Shown here piece by piece: positions 8,033 to 15,991 of a stretch of 64,000 nucleotides of DNA. The stretch covers positions 62,001 to 126,000 of the forward strand of contig NZ_FMDM01000003.1 of NCBI RefSeq assembly GCF_900090105.1, written 5' to 3'. The translations under genes were made by a program, and so were the position numbers. The notes below the pieces were generated by a model. It did not search any database, was not told the origin of the DNA, and worked only from the letters and a program-made list of their open reading frames with translations. The DNA is from Micromonospora humi (GTDB lineage Bacteria > Actinomycetota > Actinomycetes > Mycobacteriales > Micromonosporaceae). Numbering within the stretch: the first letter of the stretch is position 1; every line of letters begins with the position of its first letter.

Positions 8033-8451
8033 CTCGCCGCCCCCGGTCGGTCCGGCGGCGAGCGGTCCGCCCGCAGCACCTCCCCGGTCTCCAGGAGCTG
8101 GCGGGTCTCCCGGAGCACCTGCCGCAGGAACCGGCCGGGGTCGTCACCGACCAGGTGCGCGGCGAACCCGGGCAGCGCCGTCCTCCCGCCCAGCGGGCGT
8201 ACCGCCAGTTCGGTGCCGCGCCCGCCGGGGGCCGGGCGCGCCCAGACCTCCACCGCGCCGTCGAGCCGGCGCAGCGGCTCGGGCCACCGCCCGGCCGGGA
8301 GCACCTGCTCGGGCCGGCCGGTCACGGTCACCACCTGCCAGCGCGCCGGCCTCGGGTCGGTCCCGGCCCGTGCCCTCCGTCGGCGGGCCGCGGCGACCGC
8401 GTCCCGGGCCGTCCGGGTGAGCGCGCCGACCAGCCGTCCGGTCCGAGCCAC
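8029..8451 (-). CDS. Small SRPBCC-like protein coupled to the alcohol dehydrogenase
   Basis: 140 residues from a GTG at 8451 that has an excellent ribosome site (GGAGG, five bases upstream). The sequence is basic at the N-terminus and continues with WPEPLRRL, then VEVWARPAPGGRGTELAVRP, and a C-terminal helix RFLRQVLRETRQLLETGEVL. This resembles coenzyme Q-binding/cyclase-like (SRPBCC) proteins that often precede zinc alcohol dehydrogenases in actinomycetes. It overlaps the dehydrogenase start by four bases. A longer upstream frame exists but lacks a ribosome site and runs antisense to the LuxR gene, so the short start is preferred. Confidence 0.65.
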   Translation of the reverse strand: MARTGRLVGALTRTARDAVAAARRRRARAGTDPRPARWQVVTVTGRPEQVLPAGRWPEPLRRLDGAVEVWARPAPGGRGTELAVRPLGGRTALPGFAAHLVGDDPGRFLRQVLRETRQLLETGEVLRADRSPPDRPGAAR

Positions 8452-8536
8452 CGTGCCCTCCTGCGGATCGCGGGTCCGGCGGGCGGCCGGCGGTGCGCGG
8501 CCGGCCGCCCGGGTGGTACCACCGTGCCGCCGGCCC

Positions 8537-8555
8537 GGGTGACGCCGGCTCGCCC
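8537..8555. promoter_or_regulatory. Candidate operator, GGGTGAG-N5-CTCACCC family, site 3 (degenerate)
   Basis: GGGTGAC-GCCGG-CTCGCCC, 62 bp upstream of the LuxR ATG and 86 bp upstream of the divergent SRPBCC/dehydrogenase operon. It matches the perfect sites at 12451 and 13003 at 12 of the 14 arm positions with the same 5-bp spacing. Confidence 0.45.
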
Positions 8556-8616
8556 CGAAGGGGTGAACCGGCGCGGTCCGGGTAACCGCCCCCCGCACCG
8601 ACGGGGGGAGGGGCGC

Positions 8617-11370
8617 ATGCCACAGGAGGCCGACCCGGTCCGGCTGGCCGCCGTGCCGACCGACGCCGCCGTGCCGACCGAGGCCGCCGTGCCGACCGAG
8701 GCCGCCGTGCCGGCCGACGCCGCCGTGCCGGCCGACGCGTCGCACGGTCGGGGTGGCACGCCGCTGCTCGCGTCCCGGTTGACGCCGCCCGCGTCGCCCG
8801 GGCCGGCGGTGCTCCGGCCCCGGCTGCTGGACCGGCTGGAACGCGGCGCGGCCGGGCCGGTCACCCTGCTCCTCGCCCCGGCCGGCTGGGGCAAGACGGC
8901 AGTGCTGTCCGGTTGGGCGCGCTCGGAGCGGCCCGGCCCGGCGCCGGTCTGGGTGACCGTGGCGGACGGCGACACCACCGGCCGGCTCTGGGCGTACCTG
9001 GCGGCGGCGCTGCGCACCGCCGTCGCGGGGGACCCGGACGAGGGGTCGCCACCGCCGGCGCCGGACGGCCCGCCCCGGCCGGAACAACTCGAGGCGCTCG
9101 CCGCCGCGCTCGCCACCCGGGAACACCCGGTGCTGCTGGTCCTGGACGACCTGCACCGGGTCACCGACCCGAAGGCGCTGGCCGGGCTGGAGTTCCTGCT
9201 CCGGCACGGCGACGGGCGGTTGCGGCTGGTGGCCGGCGCGCGGCGGGAACCGCCGCTGGCCCTGCACCGGTGGCGGTTGGCCGGCGAGCTGACCGTGCTC
9301 GGCCCGGACGAGCTGGCGTTCACCGCCGACGAGGTGGCCGACCTGCTGGTCGCGCACGGCGTACCGGTGCCGGCCGAGGCGGTGCGCCGGCTCGTCGAGC
9401 GGACCGCGGGCTGGCCGGCCGGGCTACGCTTCGCCGCGCTGGCGCTGGCCGCCGGCACCGATCCGGCGCGTGCCGTGGACCAGGTCACCGGCGACCAGCC
9501 GGACGTCGCCGCGTACCTGCGGGACGAGGTGCTCGCGACCCTGGACCCGGCGGCCCACGAGGTGCTGTGCCGGGGCGCGGTGGCGGTCGCGGTCTGCGCC
9601 GACCTGGCCGCCGCGTTGACCGGCCGGGTCGACGCCGGGCGCCTGCTGGCCGAGGCGGCCCGGGAGGGCGGCTTCGTGCAGCAGGACGGGGGCAGCCCGC
9701 CCTGGTACCGGCCGCACCCGCTCCTGGCCGACCTGTTCCGTGCCGAACTGGGCCGGCTCCCCGCCGACGAGCTGCGCGAGCTGCACCGGCGGGCGGCCAC
9801 CTGGTTCGCCGCGCACGACCGGCCGGCCGAGGCGCTGCGGCACACGTTGACCGCCGGCGCGTGGGCCGACGCCACCGAACTGCTGGTCACCAGGTGGCCG
9901 GAGCTGGCCCCGGACGAGCCGGCCCGGGCCGCCGCGCCCGCCCCGCCCGAGCCACCGGCCGAGGCCGTACGCCGGGACCCCGAGCTGGCGCTGGCCGCGG
10001 CCGCCGAGCGGGCGTACGCCGGGGACCCGGCCGCCGCCGACGGGCAGCTCCGGCGGGCGCTCGCGCACGCGGCGGACCTGCCGGCGCCGCGTCGCGAGCG
10101 GTTGCGCCGGCTGGCCGCCGCGGTCGAGCTGAGCCTGGCCCGGCTCACCGCCGACCACGAGGAGGTACGCCGGGCCGCCGACCGCCTGCTCGCCGAGGTG
10201 CCGGGCGGCGACTCCGACGACGTGCGGGCGGTGGCCGGTGCCGCGCGGGGACTCGTCGCGTTCGCCGAGGGGGAGCTGCCGGTGGCGGGTGAGCGGTTCG
10301 CCGCGGCGCTCGCGGCGGCGCGCCGGGCCGGCCGGCCGCGTACCGAACTGCTCTGCGCCAGCCGGTCGGCGGTGCTGGAGGCGGCCCGGGGTGCGTTGCG
10401 GGCCGCCGAGGAGCACGCCCGGGAGGCCCTGTCCATGCCGCCCTGCCGGGGCTGGTCGTCCCGGCTGGACTGCGGCTACGCGTACCTCGCGTTGGCGCTG
10501 GCGCACTGGCAGCGGGACCGGCCGGCGGAGGCCGCCGCCCACCTCGCGCTCGCCGGGCCGGCCACCGCGGAGCCGGGTGGCGCGGCGCTCGTCGCGCTCT
10601 GCCGGGCCGGCCTGCTGGTGGACGGCGGCGACCCGGCGGCCGCGTTGCGCACGCTCACCGCGGCCCGGGCGGCGGCGCCCGGCCCGGAGCTGGGGGCCTG
10701 GCTCACCGCCGGCGAGGCGCAGCTCCGCGCCGCGGTCGGCGACCCGGCCGGTGCGCGTGCGCTGCTGGACGCGGTGGGCGGCGAACCGCCCGACCCGGCG
10801 CTCGCGCTGGCGTCCGCCCGGCTGCGGCTGGCCGACGGCGACGCCCGTGCGGCGGAGCGGGAGCTACCCGACTGGACCGGGCCCGACGCGACGCGCTGGC
10901 CGCTGCCGGTACGCCTGGGCGCCGGACTGCTGGACGCGGCGCTGGCCGGGGCGGCCGGGGACGGCCGGCGGGCCGGGCGGCTGCTGGAGGAGGTGCTGGC
11001 GCTGGCCGAGCCGGAGGGCTGCCGGCGGGTCTTCACCCGGGCCGAGCCGGGGCTGCGTGACCTGCTCGCCAGCCACCTGGACTCCGGCACCGCCTACTGG
11101 GCCACCGTGGACGACCTGCTCCGCGACGGCGACGCGGCCCGGGCCGCGTCGACGTCCGCGCCGGCGCGGGCACTGGACGAGCCGCTCACCGAGCGGGAGT
11201 TGACCATCCTGCGCTACCTGCAGAGCATCCTGTCCAACGTGGAGATCGCGGCCGAGCTGTCGCTGTCGGTCAACACGGTCAAGACGCACGTGCGCAACAT
11301 CTATCGCAAGCTCGACGCCACCCGCCGGCGGGAGGCGGTCCGGCGGGCGCGCGAGCTGCGGTTGATCTGA
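8617..11370 (+). CDS. MalT-type LuxR-family STAND ATPase regulator
   Basis: 917 residues from the ATG at 8617 (GGGGAGGGG upstream). Residues 12-41 are five near-identical hexapeptides (AVPTEA/AVPADA) encoded by an 18-bp tandem repeat. An NTPase module follows, with Walker A LAPAGWGKTAV near residue 90 and Walker B LLVLDDLH near 175. Then come winged-helix and long TPR-like helical repeats (about 400-830). The C-terminal LuxR helix-turn-helix (LTERELTILRYLQ, SVNTVKTHVRNIYRKL) occupies the last 65 residues. This is the layout of MalT, an ATP-dependent transcription activator that responds to a small inducer. It is divergent from the alcohol dehydrogenase operon and upstream of DsbA/peroxiredoxin/BON genes, whose promoters share a palindrome, making it a candidate regulator of that block (inference). 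Confidence 0.88.
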   Translation: MPQEADPVRLAAVPTDAAVPTEAAVPTEAAVPADAAVPADASHGRGGTPLLASRLTPPASPGPAVLRPRLLDRLERGAAGPVTLLLAPAGWGKTAVLSGWARSERPGPAPVWVTVADGDTTGRLWAYLAAALRTAVAGDPDEGSPPPAPDGPPRPEQLEALAAALATREHPVLLVLDDLHRVTDPKALAGLEFLLRHGDGRLRLVAGARREPPLALHRWRLAGELTVLGPDELAFTADEVADLLVAHGVPVPAEAVRRLVERTAGWPAGLRFAALALAAGTDPARAVDQVTGDQPDVAAYLRDEVLATLDPAAHEVLCRGAVAVAVCADLAAALTGRVDAGRLLAEAAREGGFVQQDGGSPPWYRPHPLLADLFRAELGRLPADELRELHRRAATWFAAHDRPAEALRHTLTAGAWADATELLVTRWPELAPDEPARAAAPAPPEPPAEAVRRDPELALAAAAERAYAGDPAAADGQLRRALAHAADLPAPRRERLRRLAAAVELSLARLTADHEEVRRAADRLLAEVPGGDSDDVRAVAGAARGLVAFAEGELPVAGERFAAALAAARRAGRPRTELLCASRSAVLEAARGALRAAEEHAREALSMPPCRGWSSRLDCGYAYLALALAHWQRDRPAEAAAHLALAGPATAEPGGAALVALCRAGLLVDGGDPAAALRTLTAARAAAPGPELGAWLTAGEAQLRAAVGDPAGARALLDAVGGEPPDPALALASARLRLADGDARAAERELPDWTGPDATRWPLPVRLGAGLLDAALAGAAGDGRRAGRLLEEVLALAEPEGCRRVFTRAEPGLRDLLASHLDSGTAYWATVDDLLRDGDAARAASTSAPARALDEPLTERELTILRYLQSILSNVEIAAELSLSVNTVKTHVRNIYRKLDATRRREAVRRARELRLI
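8650..8739 (+). repeat. 18-bp tandem repeat x5 in the LuxR gene N-terminus
   Basis: Five consecutive 18-base units of the form GCCGTGCCGACCGAGGCC encode AVPTDA, AVPTEA, AVPTEA, AVPADA, AVPADA. Copy number changes would keep frame, so length variation between strains is expected. Confidence 0.9.
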
Positions 11371-11381
11371 CCGGACGCGGG

Positions 11382-11933
11382 TCAGGCGCCGGCGGCGGCG
11401 TCCACCACGGCCAGCAGCTCGGCCAGGTCGTAGCCGCCGTCGTGGCGGATGTCGTTGACGAACAGCGTGGGAGTGCCGTTGACCCCGCTGCGGATCCCAC
11501 CCACGAAGTCCTGCCGGACCCGGTCGGCGTGGGCCTGCCGCCCCACCTCGGCGCCCACCTCGTCGGGCGGTAGCCCGACCTGCTCCACGCCGAGCGACAG
11601 GTGCACCGGGTCGAGTTGGTCCTGGTGCTCGTAGAGCCAGTCGTGCATCTCCCAGAACCGGCCGCGCGCGCCGGCCGCCTCGGCGGTCTCCGCCGCGTGC
11701 TCCGCGTACGGGTGGACGTTGGTGATCGGGAAGTGGCGGTACGCCAGCCGCACCACGTCGGCCCGCTGGCGCAGCACCTCGGCCAGGTTCGGGTAGGCGG
11801 CCCCGCAGAACCGGCACTGGAAGTCGCCGTACTCGACGACGGTGACCGGGGCGTCGACGGGCCCGCGCACGTGGTCCCGCTCGGTGACCGGGATCCGCAG
11901 CCGGGCGGTGGTGACCTGCAACGGCGTCGTCAT
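11382..11933 (-). CDS. DsbA-family thioredoxin-fold protein, cytoplasmic
   Basis: 183 residues with EYGDFQCRFCGAAYP near residue 35: a CxxC thioredoxin-fold active site (CRFC). The later cis-proline region is seen as GVNGTPTLFVND near residue 152. This is the DsbA/FrnE-like group often annotated as 'DsbA family' or Na+/H+ antiporter NhaA-associated thioredoxin. No signal peptide or membrane segment is present, so it should act in the cytoplasm as an oxidoreductase. Its ATG overlaps the peroxiredoxin stop (ATGA), so it is translationally coupled to it and may serve as its reductant (inference). Confidence 0.82.
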   Translation of the reverse strand: MTTPLQVTTARLRIPVTERDHVRGPVDAPVTVVEYGDFQCRFCGAAYPNLAEVLRQRADVVRLAYRHFPITNVHPYAEHAAETAEAAGARGRFWEMHDWLYEHQDQLDPVHLSLGVEQVGLPPDEVGAEVGRQAHADRVRQDFVGGIRSGVNGTPTLFVNDIRHDGGYDLAELLAVVDAAAGA

Positions 11934-12427
11934 CGGGCGTCCACCCGCCGATCCGTGCCCAGCCGGTCCAGCGTGTCCAGGATGCCGTCCACGCCCGGGT
12001 TGACCTCGGGCGGGGAGAGGTGGCTCCAGGCCACCCGGCCGTCCGGGTCGAGCACCACGAGCGCCCGGTCCGACTGCCCACGCGGCGCGTACGCGCCGTA
12101 GCGGCGGGACACCTCACCCTTCGGCTCGAAGTCGGCGAGCAGCGGGAACCGGATGCCCCGACTCCGGGCGAACGCCCGGTGCGAGTCGACGCTGTCCACC
12201 GAGATGCCCAGCAGTTCCGCGCCGTACCGCTCCAGCTCGGGCAGGGCGGCCTGGTAGAGGGCCATCTGGTCGCTGCAGACCGGGGTCCAGTCGGCGGGGT
12301 AGAAGGCCAGCACGACAGGTCGGCCGCGGAACTGCCCGGGGCCCACCTCCCGGCCGTCCGGCGCCGCCGGCAGGGTGAACCCGGGCGCGACCTGCCCGGC
12401 TGTGATCAGCCCGTTCGGATCACTCAT
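11930..12427 (-). CDS. AhpC/TSA-family peroxiredoxin
   Basis: 165 residues from the ATG at 12427. A GTG at 12436 in the same frame would add three residues, and neither start has ideal ribosome-site spacing. The redoxin signature AFYPADWTPVCSDQ places the peroxidatic cysteine near residue 48. A typical fold follows (LLGISVDSVDSHRAFA, PLLADFEPKGEVSRRYG). It reduces peroxides through the active Cys and is recycled by a thiol donor. It is the first gene of a two-gene operon with the DsbA-like protein and lies 23 bp downstream of a perfect GGGTGAG-N5-CTCACCC palindrome. Confidence 0.88.
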   Translation of the reverse strand: MSDPNGLITAGQVAPGFTLPAAPDGREVGPGQFRGRPVVLAFYPADWTPVCSDQMALYQAALPELERYGAELLGISVDSVDSHRAFARSRGIRFPLLADFEPKGEVSRRYGAYAPRGQSDRALVVLDPDGRVAWSHLSPPEVNPGVDGILDTLDRLGTDRRVDAR

Positions 12428-12450
12428 GCCTCCCACCCTGGCCCGCGCCG

Positions 12451-12469
12451 GGGTGAGCCCGGCTCACCC
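12451..12469. promoter_or_regulatory. Candidate operator GGGTGAG-N5-CTCACCC, site 1
   Basis: Perfect 7-bp arms, spacer CCCGG. The palindrome extends outwards to a 12-bp stem (12447-12473), so it could also act as a terminator for the BON gene. Its position 23 bp before the peroxiredoxin start and its match to 13003-13021 favour a protein-binding role. Confidence 0.55.
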
Positions 12470-12488
12470 CGGCCGGGTGGTTCGGCGC

Positions 12489-12941
12489 TCACCCGGCCCG
12501 TACCGCGATGCCGTTGCGCAGCCCGCACACGCCGTCGAGGCGGGCGATCGCGCGTTCGGCGGCGCGCCGCTGGTACTCCCAATCGACCTCGCCGTGCAGC
12601 GTGACCCAGCCGTCGGTGACCGTCACGTGCAGCGCCCCGACCGGCGCGAAGGCCTCCCACTCCAGGGCCCGTACGGCCGCGACGGCGATCTCCGGGTCGT
12701 CCCGGCCGGGCGCGGCGGCGATCCGGACGGCGAGGTCGTCGGCGACCGCGCGCACCCCGGCGACCCGGTGCGCCGCCTGCTCGGCGGCCCACTTTGCCGG
12801 GTAACCGTCCACCCGGCCGGTGAGCGTCACCACGCCGCCGGTGACGGTCGCCCCGACGTGGACGAGGCCCGCCCGGGTCAGCTCGTCGCGCACGGCGGCC
12901 CGGATCTCCCGGTCGGTGCGCGTGGTCGTTCCGGTGGCCAT
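12489..12941 (-). CDS. BON-domain protein (two BON repeats)
   Basis: 150 residues from an ATG preceded by GGGAGGAGAG. Two tandem BON domains are visible. The first is at residues 11-70 (DREIRAAVRDEL, then VTVTGGVVTLTGRVDGYPAK-like strands). The second is at 80-148 (PEIAVAAVRALEWEAF, VTVTDGWVTLHGEVDWEYQR). BON domains bind membranes or hydrophobic ligands and often occur in osmotic or stress-induced proteins such as OsmY. No signal peptide is seen, so it is probably cytoplasmic or peripheral. A GGGTGAG-N5-CTCACCC palindrome lies 62 bp upstream, linking it to the redox operon next door. Confidence 0.85.
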   Translation of the reverse strand: MATGTTTRTDREIRAAVRDELTRAGLVHVGATVTGGVVTLTGRVDGYPAKWAAEQAAHRVAGVRAVADDLAVRIAAAPGRDDPEIAVAAVRALEWEAFAPVGALHVTVTDGWVTLHGEVDWEYQRRAAERAIARLDGVCGLRNGIAVRAG

Positions 12942-13002
12942 CCCGCTCTCCTCCCGATCGGTCGGCGGTGTGGTCGCGCAAGCCCGATCCTGCGCGCCGA
13001 GG

Positions 13003-13021
13003 GGGTGAGTCGGCCTCACCC
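13003..13021. promoter_or_regulatory. Candidate operator GGGTGAG-N5-CTCACCC, site 2
   Basis: Perfect 7-bp arms, spacer TCGGC, 62 bp upstream of the BON gene start. Site 3 stands at exactly the same distance from the LuxR gene start. Confidence 0.55.
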
Positions 13022-13034
13022 GGACCTGATGGCG

Positions 13035-13048
13035 TGGGAGCGCTTCCA
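13035..13048. promoter_or_regulatory. CebR-like operator upstream of the xyloglucanase
   Basis: TGGGAGCGCTTCCA differs by one base from the CebR box TGGGAGCGCTCCCA established in Streptomyces, where the LacI-family repressor CebR blocks cellulolytic genes until cellobiose or cellotriose is present. It lies 140 bp upstream of the GH74 start codon. Confidence 0.7.
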
Positions 13049-13187
13049 TGAAGCGGTCGACCGGCGTACGCTGAGGGTCCCTCGGCTGCGGGAGCCAGCA
13101 TGCCGACGGGGAGCCCGGGCCGCTCCCCGACGCCGCGTCACCCCCTGCTCCCGTTCCCCACCACAGGGCATCCGAGAGGACCGCTCC

Positions 13188-15929
13188 ATGCGCAGAAGTC
13201 TCGCCGGGCTGGCCGCCGTCGCGCTGTCCGCCACGGCGGCGGCCGTCGTCGTGCCGCTCGTCACCACCGGCGCGCCCCCGGCCGCCGCCGCGGCCGCCGA
13301 GCCGTACACCTGGAAGAACGTCCGGATCGACGGCGGCGGCTTCGTGCCGGGCATCGTCTTCAACCCCACCGAGAAGAACCTGATCTACGCGCGGACCGAC
13401 ATCGGCGGGGCGTACCGCTGGGAGCAGGCCACCGGTTCGTGGACGCCGCTGCTGGACTGGGTCGGCGCGGACCGGTGGGGCTGGAACGGGGTGGTCAGCC
13501 TGGCCACCGACCCGGTGCAGACCAACCGGGTGTACGCGGCGGTCGGCATGTACACCAACGACTGGGACCCGAACAACGGGGCGATCCTGCGCTCGACCGA
13601 CAAGGGCGCCACCTGGCAGGCCACCGCGCTGCCGTTCAAGAACGGCGGCAACATGCCCGGCCGGGGCATGGGGGAGCGGCTGGCGGTCGACCCGAACCGG
13701 AACAGCGTCCTCTACTACGGCGCCGAGGGCGGCAACGGCCTGTGGCGCAGCACCGACTACGGGGTCACCTGGGCCAAGGTCACCGCCTTCCCGAACGTGG
13801 GCAACTACCGGGCCGACCCGAACGACAGCAGCGGCTACCAGAGCCAGAACCAGGGCCTCACCTGGGTGAGCTTCGACAAGAGCACCGGTACGGCCGGCGC
13901 CGCCACGAAGACCATCTACGTCGGCGTGGCGGACAAGCAGAACCCGGTCTACCGCAGCACCGACGCCGGCGTGACCTGGGAGCGGATCCCCGGCCAGCCG
14001 ACCGGCTACCTGGCGCACAAGGGTGTGGTGGACCCGGTGGGCGGCTTCCTCTACATCGCCACCAGCGACACCGGCGGCCCGTACGACGGCGCCAAGGGCG
14101 ACGTGTGGAAGTTCGACCGGTCCACCGGCGCGTGGACGCGGATCAGCCCGGTCCCGTCGTCCAGTGCGGACGACTACTTCGGCTACTCCGGGCTGACCGT
14201 CGACCGCCAGCACCCGAACACCCTGATGGTCGCCACCCAGGTCTCCTGGTGGCCGGACGCGATCTTCTGGCGCAGCACCGACGGGGGCGCGACCTGGACC
14301 CGGATCTGGGACTTCACCAGCTATCCGAACCGGAGCAAGAAGTACACCATGGACGTCAGCGCGGTGCCGTGGCTGACGTTCGGCGCCAACCCGTCCCCGC
14401 CGGAGGAGAGCCCGAAGCTGGGCTGGATGAACGAGTCGCTGGAGATCGACCCGTTCGACAGTGACCGGATGATGTACGGCACCGGCGCGACGATCTACGG
14501 CACCACCGGCCTGACGAAGTGGGACACCGGCGGCACGTTCACCATCACCCCGATGGTGAAGGGGCTGGAGGAGACCGCCGTGCTCGACCTGATCAGCCCG
14601 CCGTCCGGCGCGCCCCTGGTCAGCGGGCTCGGCGACATCGGCGGCTTCCGGCACACCGACCTCGGCGCGGTGCCGCCGATGATGTTCACCCAGCCGGTCT
14701 TCACCAGCACCACCAGCCTCGACTACGCGGAGTCCAAGCCGGCGGTGATGGTCCGGGCCGGCAACTTTACCGATTCCGACCGGCCCAACGACAGTCACGT
14801 TGCCTTCTCCACCGACGGCGGCGCGAACTGGTTCCAGGGCACCGAACCCGGCGGGATCAACAGCGGCGGCACGGTGGCCGCGTCCGCCGACGGCAGTCAG
14901 TTCGTCTGGTCGCCCGGTGACGCCGGGCAGCAGGTCGTCCGCTCGGTCGGCTTCGGCAACTCGTGGACCGCCGCCACCGGGATCCCGGCCAACGCCACTG
15001 TCGAGTCCGACCGGGTCAACCCGAACAAGTTCTACGGCGTCAGCGCCGGCAGGTTCTACGTCAGCAGCAACGGCGGGGCGAGCTTCACCGCCACCGCGGC
15101 GACCGGCCTGCCCACCACCGGGGTCAAGGTCAAGGCGCTGCCGGGCGTCGAGGGCGACCTCTGGCTGGCCGGCGAGGGCGGGCTCTGGCACTCCACCAAC
15201 TCGGGTGCGAGCTTCACGAAGGTGACCGGCGTGTCCTCGACGGTGAACGTCGGCTTCGGCAAGGCGGCGCCCGGGCGGACGTACCCGGCGTTGTTCACCG
15301 TCGGCACGGTCGACGGCACGGCCGGCGTGTACCGCTCCGACGACGCGGGCACGACCTGGGTGCGGATCAACGACGACAAGCACCAGTACGGCAACGCGGG
15401 CGAGGCGCTCACCGGCGACCCGCGCGTCTACGGCCGGGTCTACCTGGGCACCAACGGCCGGGGCATCCTGGTGGCGGACCGGCTCGGCGGCACGCCCACG
15501 CCGACCCCCACCTCGGCGAGCCCGACGCCGTCCCCGACCTCGCCGTCGCCCTCGCCGAGCCCGACCCGCACGCCCACGCCCACCCCCACCGCGCCGAGTC
15601 CCACGCCGACCCCGTCGTCGACCGGGCGCGGGTGCGCGGCCACCTACGCGGTGACGAACACCTGGCCGGGTGGTTTCCAGGGCGAGGTGGCGGTGCGCAA
15701 CTCCGGCACCGCGTCGATCGCCGGGTGGACGCTGACCTGGACCTTCCCGGACGGTCAGCGGATCTCCCAGCTGTGGAGCGGGTCGTACACGCAGACCGGC
15801 GCGGCCGTGACGGTCACCGACGCGGGCTGGAACGGCAACCTCGGCGTCGGCGGGTCGACCACTGTCGGCTTCACCGCGACGGCGCCCGGCGGCAACCGGG
15901 CGCCGACCGTCTCCTGCGCCGCACGCTGA
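13188..15929 (+). CDS. Secreted GH74 xyloglucanase with C-terminal CBM2
   Basis: 913 residues from an ATG preceded by GAGAGGA. A signal peptide (RRSLAGLAAVALSATAAAVV..., cleavage after an Ala-rich stretch near residue 35) is followed by a twin seven-bladed propeller. BNR/Asp-box repeats are numerous (RSTDKGATW, RSTDYGVTW, RSTDAGVTW, RSTDGGATW). The hallmark TDIGGAYRW near residue 70 carries the expected catalytic Asp. A Pro/Thr/Ser linker (about 770-812) leads to a cellulose-binding CBM2 with the usual flanking cysteines (GCAATY... and VSCAAR) and WNGNLGVGGSTTVGF. It cleaves xyloglucan beta-1,4 bonds outside the cell. A CebR-like box upstream suggests cello-oligosaccharide induction. Confidence 0.95.
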   Translation: MRRSLAGLAAVALSATAAAVVVPLVTTGAPPAAAAAAEPYTWKNVRIDGGGFVPGIVFNPTEKNLIYARTDIGGAYRWEQATGSWTPLLDWVGADRWGWNGVVSLATDPVQTNRVYAAVGMYTNDWDPNNGAILRSTDKGATWQATALPFKNGGNMPGRGMGERLAVDPNRNSVLYYGAEGGNGLWRSTDYGVTWAKVTAFPNVGNYRADPNDSSGYQSQNQGLTWVSFDKSTGTAGAATKTIYVGVADKQNPVYRSTDAGVTWERIPGQPTGYLAHKGVVDPVGGFLYIATSDTGGPYDGAKGDVWKFDRSTGAWTRISPVPSSSADDYFGYSGLTVDRQHPNTLMVATQVSWWPDAIFWRSTDGGATWTRIWDFTSYPNRSKKYTMDVSAVPWLTFGANPSPPEESPKLGWMNESLEIDPFDSDRMMYGTGATIYGTTGLTKWDTGGTFTITPMVKGLEETAVLDLISPPSGAPLVSGLGDIGGFRHTDLGAVPPMMFTQPVFTSTTSLDYAESKPAVMVRAGNFTDSDRPNDSHVAFSTDGGANWFQGTEPGGINSGGTVAASADGSQFVWSPGDAGQQVVRSVGFGNSWTAATGIPANATVESDRVNPNKFYGVSAGRFYVSSNGGASFTATAATGLPTTGVKVKALPGVEGDLWLAGEGGLWHSTNSGASFTKVTGVSSTVNVGFGKAAPGRTYPALFTVGTVDGTAGVYRSDDAGTTWVRINDDKHQYGNAGEALTGDPRVYGRVYLGTNGRGILVADRLGGTPTPTPTSASPTPSPTSPSPSPSPTRTPTPTPTAPSPTPTPSSTGRGCAATYAVTNTWPGGFQGEVAVRNSGTASIAGWTLTWTFPDGQRISQLWSGSYTQTGAAVTVTDAGWNGNLGVGGSTTVGFTATAPGGNRAPTVSCAAR

Positions 15930-15930
15930 C

Positions 15931-15977
15931 CGGACGACGGTGGCCGCCCCGAGTGCCGGGGCGGCCACCGTCGTCCG
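15931..15977. terminator. Strong hairpin terminator after the xyloglucanase
   Basis: Perfect 21-bp stem with a 5-base loop AGTGC starting two bases after the stop codon; no T tract. It separates the xyloglucanase from the convergent membrane-anchored protein. Confidence 0.9.
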
Positions 15978-15991
15978 GGCGAGCCGTTCGG

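Noticed and set aside
8649..8740. Possible CRISPR array from regular repeats in the LuxR gene
   Set aside because: The units are contiguous 18-bp coding repeats with no spacers.
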